Source: Apis mellifera (Eukaryota > Arthropoda > Insecta > Hymenoptera > Apidae). From it: a stretch of DNA of 64,000 nucleotides. Positions within the stretch are counted from its first letter, which is position 1. Every line of letters begins with the position of its first letter. Made by a program: the position numbers and the translations under genes. The notes beneath the pieces were generated by a model. It worked only from the letters and a program-made list of their open reading frames with translations. It was not told the DNA's origin and did not search any database. The stretch lies in assembly GCF_003254395.2 (NCBI RefSeq), contig NC_037647.1, positions 3,698,350 to 3,762,349 of the forward strand. The letters run 5' to 3'. Below are positions 55,993 through 64,000 of this stretch, piece by piece.

Positions 55993-57600
55993 CGTGTTAG
56001 CACGCTATATTCAACCCACTTTCGGTACCATGCACGAGGCTCGAATTCGTCCAAAGACCAAGCATTCTCTGCTTACGTTTTTCGCGGTGTTCCGAAGGTC
56101 TGAAGGTATTGACCGGTGGCCCTCTTGGTACAGCTCGGTACCAAGGCCCCTGAAAGGCGTACCGGGGTATATGGCCATCCGTGCTGGCTGGCACCAACTA
56201 TCGAACAAACTGACCAGTAGTCACGAATATACGAAAGTTAAGTTACCTCTTGCTACACCTGTTAACCCCACTACCCCCTCGATTAAGGGGGATTTACGTG
56301 TGTACATGGTCGGTTGCTGGACCGGACGATTTTGGACTGATCGATTTTCGAGAAGAGAATTTTTTAGAGATCGATGATTATTGAAATCTAGGAACGTCTG
56401 GCAACGAAGCAAATTGGAAATTTATTGTATGTCGTCAAGATATGTGACGAATATCGTGGAAAATCGTCGAAGATAAGATATTAAAACTTGAGGTTTATTG
56501 AAAGGCATGAAATATTATCGTGATGGTAGACACTGGGATTCAAGGTCTTAGGAGATCGTTAAAATTGCATTCTCGTCAGCCGAGATCATCAGAATGCAAT
56601 GAAAAAGATATGAAAATCGTGCCGTTCGTTGATCATTGATCATAACGTGTTAATATTTAAAGTTTCTTAAAAATTACGGATATGTGAAGAATACGAGATC
56701 GTAACGTTTAATAAATTAAAATTATAATTGGACGGATATAACGTATCATTAAAATCAATTTTATTATCAATTAAGTTTACTTCGAATGAGAGTCGGAGTT
56801 TTTTTTTCAAAGATATCGAATTCATCGATCAGAAAATTACAAACTACAAACGTAAAGAAAATAACTTGCACCGCAATCCAATTTACTTTCTTTCCTTCTC
56901 TCTCTCAAAAAAAAAAAAAATAATAAATCCACCAGTCAAAAATAGATTGAACCAACAACCGTAAAAAACCGTGGAAAATTAACGCTAGAATCTGGCCATA
57001 CATCAATCACTCAAGTATCGTCAAGCAGCGTGTGCGTGGTGAAAAAATTCTCAGAACGAGATCATACACCCAATAATGTCACCGAGGGAAGAGGAAGAAA
57101 AAAAAAAGGAATCGTAGGCACAAAAGGATACGTGTCCAGAGAGCGAAAGAAGGACGAGCCGGAATCGGTGGTCGGCGAGGGGTGCAGGATTCGAAGCGAT
57201 AAGTGGAGGAAAGGGGGCCCGGGTCACGTGAATCGAGGGCAGAAGAAGGAAGAAGAAGAGGCAGGTCAGATGCATCCTCGTGCATGGACGCAGGTCCTTT
57301 CGAGCTTACTCGCCATAAGAATGGACCCCCGAATCCTTTTTCGTCGGTAATTCGGGACGGGGGCCAGCTGCAAAAACCGTCGTCCCCCGTGGCCGATGAT
57401 CACCGTGCGCGCTCCTCCTTTACCCTCAGGAAAGGACACATCTACGAGGGGGACAAATCTTTTTTATACATCTTAGATCCTGGCCGATCATTTTTTCACG
57501 AACCCTTTTTTCCATTCGAGAAACGAGCGTTGGAACCCCTCCCTTTTCGCGCAACTGTCGCCTTCTTGTCTTTTCCTTCCTCCTTCCTCTTTCTTACTCT
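55993..57600. other. Mixed block, AT-rich gap, purine/CpG block
   Basis: 56000-56340 is balanced, with GGTAC words repeated (56128, 56140) and an unrecognised 127-codon frame. 56350-57010 is AT-rich. 57020-57600 goes from purine-rich to C/T-rich on +. No exons supported. Confidence 0.5.
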
Positions 57601-59160
57601 TTCTCTCCTGCTCGATTAAAATGCGCCATCTTTTTTTTTTTAAAAAAAGAACGAATTTTTCTTCGAGACGTTGTACAGGATCTACTTGAATTTTGGAAAT
57701 TTTATACGATGTTCGTTCGTTGATCGAAAAGTAGAATTTACTTTGCATTCGTCCGGATACAATTTTCTTTTTTAAATGGAAGAAGGAGGATACGATGTAT
57801 GGATATATCTTCGAATTTCTTGTGAAAGTTCGCATTAAACCAAGTTCGTAACGCTTATCGCCCTTATTCGAGATCAGGACAATCTCTGGAATTATTATCA
57901 CAGAACAACCCCCATTTCATTGCCACGGCAAAATGATCGGCAAAAACAACCAGCCTCGCTTTATCGCGCGCGCCATTTTACAATTCCTCCTCGAATGTTT
58001 AATCGCGTTATCAGTGGTAGGCACTGTATGCGAATCTGTATGAACCGGATCGATTCGGTAACGAGAGAAAATCGTAAGTTCTTTTTCAACCAGACATCGC
58101 CAGGCTGACAAAGAATCTTTTAATCAAATGCGGATAAAAGGCTCGGATATTCTTTTAGGAATAAAAGGGAAGAAGAAGAAGAAGAAGGTAGTGGATGAAG
58201 AATATCGATTACGTGTTAGAATATATATAAAAATATTCAGACACTGATATAAATCTCTTATGTTCTAAAATAAATAAAATAAGTATAATAAAATATAAAA
58301 TATAATAATTATAAATGTTAGAAAATTAAAATCTTCTTTCATTCATTCTCAAAGATATTGTGCTATATAATTCGTGTCTCTTTAATATTAATCACAATTG
58401 TTATTCGAAACTTGATATATATTTATATTAAAATGAAAAATTCAAATAATTTCATTATTTCGATTATTTCTCTGATTCACTATAGCTTCTCTTTATTTCT
58501 TCCAGGTTTGTTTCCCGTATTTATGGGTATGGTTAACGTTAACTCCCCCGGGATCCATGTCCTAACGCGCTTGATCAGCCGGCGGGACAAAGCGTCCGAC
58601 AGGATTATGTCACACGGTCTGGCACCGCTGGTCCACCTCTGGAAACAGGATCCGTTTTTTTTTCGTGCCTCAAAGAGGATGCTGAATGATCGCAAATTGC
58701 TTGGACGAATTTTCTACGGGGGATGATCGATCTTCCGTTCGAAGGCGCTCAGGGATACACGGTTGGACGAGAAGGACACGTATACTTTTGCTTAACCGTG
58801 GAAAAAATATTTTTCCGTATCGTAGCGTCATTTCTCGAAATTTTGAAAATGAGAATCCTATTCGATTATTTAGGAATTATCAATTTAAGAACGAAGAAGA
58901 TGGAACAGAGATTGATTTTCTTCGAGTTTATCGAAGATTTATGCGACAGCGTGGAATCTTCGCTCTAATTTAATCTCTCAAAATTTCATGACCATTCGGA
59001 ATAAACCTTAGAGTTTGTTCTTTAAAATTCTCGAGAATTTCAGAATGTCATCAATTGAAATGAATTTATTTTTTTCTTTTTTTAGAAAATCGACAATATC
59101 AGAGATCGCAAACGAAGAAGACAAAAATATAATATAATATGGATCCTCGTAATTTCTAAA
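57601..59160. other. AT-rich DNA with two small mixed islets
   Basis: 57640-57910 is AT-rich. 57910-58110 and 58506-58790 are mixed. The latter follows a good acceptor-like TTTATTTCTTCCAG (to 58505) and includes the palindrome GTTAACGTTAAC (58532-58543). No coding domain appears. An AAG repeat lies at 58170-58187. Confidence 0.55.
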
Positions 59161-60540
59161 CCCGAGATTTGCATTCAATCTTCTCACGCAACGAAGTCTC
59201 CGCAGAAACGAGAGAGGCTTCGATTAAAAAACCGAATCGTTCCAATTGCAATCGTTATTACAATTACGGCGTATAATCAGTGTTAGCGGCGTAGAGATCC
59301 CATTCTTATCTCGCTCGTCTCGAGGTTGTCGCGGCGATTCGGGCCTCGCCGCGACGTCACCTGGCTGTCACCTCGCAAACACCAGGTTCAAACACGTGAA
59401 TCACACATCTCCTCTGCCGTCACACGCAGTAATCGGCTCCCATACCGTGTAAGAAAATTAAATTTAACGGCCGAATTACGAACCTTGGTCCGGAATTTTT
59501 TTCGTCTGTGGTCACGCATGCGAGATGGCGTCGCCGTGGCGAGAGGGAGCAAACAATTGTACAAATAACGCCGTATTTCATGATAAAACACATGTACAAA
59601 CACATATACATAGGCGCACGGCACACAAACAGGCTTATGTAAAGCTGGCAATTACGATAAAACTGGACGGGCGAGAAAAAACACGGGCGCATTTCACGTG
59701 TACACACATACGCCGGATGGTGGCCCCTGCGCCGAGGTGGCGGGGGCGGGGGCGAAACGCACGTGCGTCGTCTTTTGGGTCATTATATTAGCTTTTGGAC
59801 TCGTGGGATGACTCGAGAATTTTCGGCCTGGCAACCGATTACCTTCTTCTCCTTCAACTCGCGAGAAAAGAAGCTTCGCGATATTTATCGATTGTTATCC
59901 TTGATCGGATTGGACAATGATCAATTGGATAATGATTTGGTTATAATTGGGATATATACGTGTTCTGTTATTAAAAATTTATTTTAGGTAAGGATTAGAA
60001 AATAGTTTTGAGCACAAAATTTATTTATTTGGATTTATAGTTGGTAAGTAAATGAATAAGATTATAAACGTATAATAATTTACAGGAATACAAATTTGTA
60101 AATAAATTAGTTATATTTTTATTACAGAAATATAAATTAATTTTTCTATCTAATTGAAAAATTATATCAGAAGTGGAGAAAGTATAAGAAGTATAGTGAT
60201 TCTCTCTTTTTTTTTTTTCATATTTTCTGGATTTGTTCTTAGAAGTAAGACTTTTCTAAAAAGTCTTTGAAGGTAATATAGAATTCTGAACATTCTGGCA
60301 TTCTTCAAAATGAAAACTATACAAAGGTAAAGTCAATTCCTGTTACGCTACCTAGTTAGATAGCATGTAAGTTACGTACAGATTTGATCTAGTTGCCTAC
60401 ATACAGGTGTTAACTGTGCATTCAAAAAAATAAATCCCGCAATATAAAGTGTAATTGTGAATTTAATTTATTCACATTACATTTATCAATTTCACTATAC
60501 TTATTATTTTTAATATATTGCTTATAATAACAATAATTTT
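59161..60540. other. CpG block then AT-rich DNA
   Basis: 59160-59800 is CpG-rich with many CACG words. 59960-60540 is AT-rich with a T run near 60207. No tRNA-like T-arm is consistent with GGTTCAAAC at 59384. Confidence 0.55.
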
Positions 60541-60860
60541 TATTCCACAGAATCTCAAGCAAACAAACATCACATCTAAATAGATCCTGAAATCATATCT
60601 AAATCAACAAAAAAACAAACTATTCAAAATCCTATTTCTTCAAACGCGAAATCCATACAAATATTTTTTTTGAAATCATACAACAAGAAACCAATCTTCA
60701 TCACCCGTAATAAGCACATCGTCGTATCACAAAATGATCCATCCAAACCTCTTCTCTTCCTCAACAGAACAAAACGATGAAAAAACCAATTTCTCTCGCC
60801 TCCTTACACCACTCACCCATCCTTACACACTCTCTCGCTCATTCAATCCCGTCTCTCCAT
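60541..60860. other. G-poor A/C/T tract
   Basis: The + strand is nearly free of G for about 250 nt before becoming C/T-rich. This is a strand-asymmetric compositional patch without genes. Confidence 0.55.
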
Positions 60861-60924
60861 TCCGGAAACGTAGACGAGCGCTCTCTACCGGCTTCCACTG
60901 TAACCTCGACATCCACGAAGGGCA

Positions 60925-60958
60925 TGCGCCGCATGCGGCGCACGGCAGGGACCTGCCG
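60925..60958. promoter_or_regulatory. Adjacent GC-rich palindromes
   Basis: An 18-nt perfect palindrome TGCGCCGCATGCGGCGCA (60925-60942) is followed directly by CGGCAGG-GA-CCTGCCG (60943-60958). Together they form two back-to-back cruciform-capable dyads. They could be dimeric binding sites or RNA hairpins. Confidence 0.5.
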
Positions 60959-61232
60959 TATCGATCGTGTCGAAGGGCTGTTAAGGGCGAGCAAAGGAAA
61001 CGGGCGTGCGTGTCCCGGGCTTGCACACGTGTGAACGGGCCCCCGGAGCCAAGGATCCTGCGGCTAGGCAACCCAACTTACACGAGATTACGCGGAGCCA
61101 ATAGCGTCGCAGGAGCGACCGTCAAAGGCATATCGCAATGCGTGGTATGAGCCGAGTCTCTAAAAGGGGATTAGAGCTCCTCGTATTGCTGGATATGCGC
61201 GTATACATATACAACGCGCGGCAACCTGCTTT

Positions 61233-61274
61233 TCTCCCTCCCTCCCTCTCTCCCTCCCTCTCTCTCTCTCTCTT
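61233..61274. repeat. CTCC/CT microsatellite
   Basis: CCCT units followed by (CT)n of about 14 nt. Confidence 0.85.
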
Positions 61275-62230
61275 TTCTCACGTATACGTACGTGATCCCC
61301 AGTTGCACGTACACGTAGTGGATATCGCGGTACATATGCGGGCGAGAGTGTATACAGGCGTGGGTGTAGAGGTAACATCCGCGTAAGCGGTGCAGAAAGT
61401 CTTTGCCTGCTACGGGAATGGATTCTCGAAGACGCGATCGAGGTGGAAGAAGGACGGCACGACGAAGAAAGATACGTTTTTCACAGGGGCACAAAGCGGG
61501 GGATCTGTAATGTCGCTCGAGCTACACGATATCACTATTAAGATCCCGGTCTGCTGCTTTCCTTTGGGAGAGAGTATTAATGTCATGTCGCGGGATCTCG
61601 AAGCGTATTTGGCGGTGTGACGGGGGTGAGCCGCTTTCTTGGCGTTGTTGTTGGTGTTGTTTGAACGGTAACTCGGATTTTACAACGGTGATCGAGAGGA
61701 AAAAGGAAAGCATAGGGATTTTGTAAAGATTTTGTAAAGAAACGTCGAAGAAATTTAATTAATAATCTTTGTATATAATATTTAAGTGATCGTGCATTTA
61801 CTTATCTCGCTCGTCCATATTTATCCGTATAAATATAGCTGATCTATATTCGGATTCACGTTGAAATAAATCTTCGATATTAATACAATTATCAATCGAT
61901 CGAGATGGGTGTCAATTGATGAAGTTACTAGGGGAAGCTTTATTTAAACCTTCGAATTAACCGAATCTAAAATCCGACGTTCGTCATACTTAATCAAGTT
62001 ACGCAAGACAGACTTGCAGAACTTGCAAGTACGATGATACAACTTAAATCGAGAAATCTCGATCAGAAATAATACCTATTCTTAAATAACGGAACGAACG
62101 ACGATATTTATCGATCTCTGTTTAACAGAGTATCGCAACAAATCGCTTGCTCTTTTTACCAAATTTTCCATTGAATCGAAACGACGATAAAAACAAACAC
62201 TTCTCCGACGTGAGTTATTATCGTTGAAGA

Positions 62231-63059
62231 CGGAGAGGGAGGGGAAGTTGGAAGGAGGCGTCACAGAACGTCGGACGGAAATTTATCACGTTGGTTGGGC
62301 CAAGTTTCTTTAAATAGGCATCCGGTGTCGGCGATCGCGGGAAAACTTGGACTCGGCAAAGTTCACCAGCGCGAAAGTTCTCCTCTCCCTCCCTCCCTCC
62401 CTCTCTATCTCGTCGAACGAAACTCCGCCACGTGAAATAGGGGCGGTTTTCAAAGTCGTCGACTTTCACCGTCGCCAATTATCCCGCCACTTTCGATTTT
62501 TCCGCCGGTTCGTAAACTCCCCGGCTGCTTAATTTGAATAAATTTCTAAGCCCTACCACCCTACCCTCGCCGTCCTACTTCCGTTGCCGCTCCCTCTTAT
62601 CCCCTCTCCCGCACTGCCTGCACCCCTTTCTCGCCCCCCTCTCTTTCTCGGCGTGCCGCCGTAAATCGCGAGTTCACTTTCCACACTTTTCACCTAGTTG
62701 GCACGACGCCAGCTCTGAAAGAGGACGCGAGAAAAAAAGAGAGAGAGAAGAAAGAGGAAGAAGAAGAAGAAGAAAAAGAAGAAGAAAGAGGAGGACAGGA
62801 AGAAACTGGCTCGAGGAACTTTCCTCCCGCGAAACTTCCCCTTTAAGACTCGGGCTTACCCTCCAATTATTGACGATTCCTCCTTTATTCTTGGCCGGAA
62901 CGACAAAATTGCGACGGGATAGGTATATGGAAGCCTATGGAAAATTGCTGTTACCCGGGTGTTAGAGGGTTGAGATAGTTTGTTGGAATTGTTTACAACT
63001 GTACGATAGATGTAGCGTTAATATTGTAGACTGTTGGGGGATGAAATTGAAGAATAATC
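62231..63059. other. CpG and low-complexity block
   Basis: 62230-62520 is mixed with CTCC repeats (62385-62403). 62560-62680 is C/T-rich. 62717-62805 is a GA/AAG purine tract. 62810-62970 is mixed. The 143-codon frame at 62534-62965 is Arg-rich from the purine tract and is not called. Confidence 0.55.
62717..62805. repeat. GA and AAG purine tract
   Basis: GA units run into AAG units, about 90 nt almost free of pyrimidines. Confidence 0.85.
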
Positions 63060-63060
63060 A

Positions 63061-63191
63061 TAAGAATTTCCATTAAGGAAAATTTAGAAGAATTGTCCAA
63101 TTTTTAGTTTTTCTTCGAACATAAGAAACGATAAGAATTTCCATTAAGAAAAATTTAGAAGAATTGTCCAATTTTTAATTTTTCTTCGAAC
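63061..63191. repeat. Two-copy tandem duplication, period 71 bp
   Basis: 63061-63120 and 63132-63191 are 60-nt copies differing at two positions, separated by 11 nt. High identity suggests a recent duplication. AT-rich and non-coding. Confidence 0.9.
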
Positions 63192-63529
63192 AAGTTTCAT
63201 CGAACAATAAGATGAAAGACCATGAAAGAGAAGATTTGAGAACAGGATGTAAGCTTGTTCTGTATGGAAAAAAAAGAAAAAAGAAAAAAGTAGCACATTG
63301 TGCCTGGACGAGAGGAATTATCGAGAGCACGTGCGGACAAGGGGTGAAAGGGGGTAGGTCAGCGCGATGTCCAGTTGTTGGAGTGCCGGACCTGCGCGTT
63401 CCGCTCGTATTCGGATCATATGGCAGAGACTGGAAGCCGATTGGAGCAGCCAGTTTCGTCGGGGCGGGTTCTAAGCCGGTTTAGGGGCAGTTTACGCGCG
63501 GAACCACCCTCCTCTTCTGACCATGGAGG

Positions 63530-63546
63530 CCTGACCCGAGGTCAGG
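63530..63546. promoter_or_regulatory. Everted TGACC/GGTCA palindrome
   Basis: CCTGACC-CGA-GGTCAGG is a perfect 7-bp dyad. Read as receptor half-sites it is TGACCC-G-AGGTCA, an everted repeat with 1-bp spacing. The exact symmetry suggests a dimer site, with binding inferred. Confidence 0.4.
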
Positions 63547-63984
63547 TGGCTTCCCCGAACGCGATTTCGTCGTTTTCAACGCGTTTGGCGCGTGGCACAC
63601 GCGTGCTGTCGAGATCACGTTTTCTTCGAGAAGAACGAGATCCTCTTAGTTTGATTAATTTCGATTCCAGCTCCAGCCGGAGTAGATTTAAACGAGGTAA
63701 TATGATAATTGAAGGTAGAAACTTGGCGAGAAATCGAATTTGATTTAGAAATGATTGGTTATTATAAGATTAGAATTACAGGGGTGATTAAATTTTAAGG
63801 ATATTATTTGTTAATCATAATGCATTTACGATCTTTCATTGGATTGTAATTCATATGAAATTGCAAAAAAGAAAGAAATAACAATACTTGGTCATAGTTC
63901 GATTGATTGGAATTTGTAAATATTTTTTTATATTCATTCAAAATTTGCAATTATAATAATTCTTGAATTTAATGTATTCGATTT

Positions 63985-64000
63985 CTCTCTCTCTCTCTCT
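63985..64000. repeat. CT microsatellite cut by window end
   Basis: (CT)n runs off the end of the window, so its length is unknown. Confidence 0.85.

Larger units (their letters stand above)
60861..62230. other. CpG block with palindromes, CT repeat, then AT-rich DNA
   Basis: 60880-61160 is strongly CpG-rich and includes the palindrome pair listed. A CTCC/CT repeat sits at 61233-61274. 61280-61630 is mixed. 61720-62220 is AT-rich. Frames of 76-138 codons have no recognisable domains. Confidence 0.5.
63192..64000. other. CpG block then AT-rich DNA to the window end
   Basis: 63290-63640 is CpG-rich with the palindrome listed. 63700-63980 is AT-rich. Frames here (90 and 122 codons) have no recognised domains. 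Confidence 0.5.

Noticed and set aside
59384..59392. GGTTCAAAC, a second T-loop-like word
   Set aside because: No complementary T stem and no cloverleaf upstream.

Overview
This 64-kb window reads as eukaryotic, mostly non-coding DNA from an arthropod. It is probably a bee-like hymenopteran, closest in feel to Apis. The grounds are very AT-rich tracts alternating every 0.3-1 kb with short CpG-dense blocks, no CpG depletion (tcga, cgat and cgcg are common), abundant short microsatellites (CT/GA, AAG, AAAG, poly-A/T), and no recognisable transposase or reverse transcriptase. There are no operons, ribosome binding sites or long conserved reading frames. The longest open frames (up to 234 codons) run through homopolymers and microsatellites and look fortuitous. 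I recognise no protein-coding gene by homology. The window is best read as a very long intron or an intergenic regulatory domain. The taxonomic call is inference from composition only.

Layout. Bases 1-604 are a CpG- and pyrimidine-rich block with a TATA-like box and a possible splice donor, a plausible promoter or first exon on the + strand. From 0.6 to 46 kb the sequence alternates between AT-rich filler and compact mixed-GC blocks carrying palindromes and short hairpins. Structured elements in this span are a GTCC/GGAC palindrome cluster at 3.44-3.58 kb, a CTCF-like core at 15.23 kb, a four-copy AT-rich tandem array with units of about 230 bp at 18.68-19.57 kb, a two-copy dispersed element at 28.84 and 30.25 kb, a motif cluster at 29.66-29.98 kb, a diverged pair at 34.05 and 34.94 kb, a two-copy tandem duplication at 36.81-37.18 kb, and a 334-bp foldback with arms of about 64 and 73 nt at 39.87-40.20 kb.

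The most gene-like place is 46.06-46.88 kb. It is strongly CpG-rich and contains a textbook 100-nt GT-AG intron (46421-46520) with a CTAAC branch point and a pyrimidine tract. A short upstream ORF and then a 60-codon frame with a signal-peptide-like core follow it. From 47 to 64 kb the alternation resumes. This part holds nuclear-receptor-type half-site arrangements (48.2, 51.35 and 63.53 kb), a long purine-rich strand (54.1-54.73 kb), a tight 71-bp tandem duplication (63.06-63.19 kb), and a CT repeat cut by the window end.

How the parts could fit: alternating CpG blocks with palindromic sites, no exons and few transposons is what a regulatory domain around a developmental or neuronal gene looks like in compact insect genomes. 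Nothing in the window identifies that gene. Coding, splicing and regulatory calls here are sequence-only inferences.
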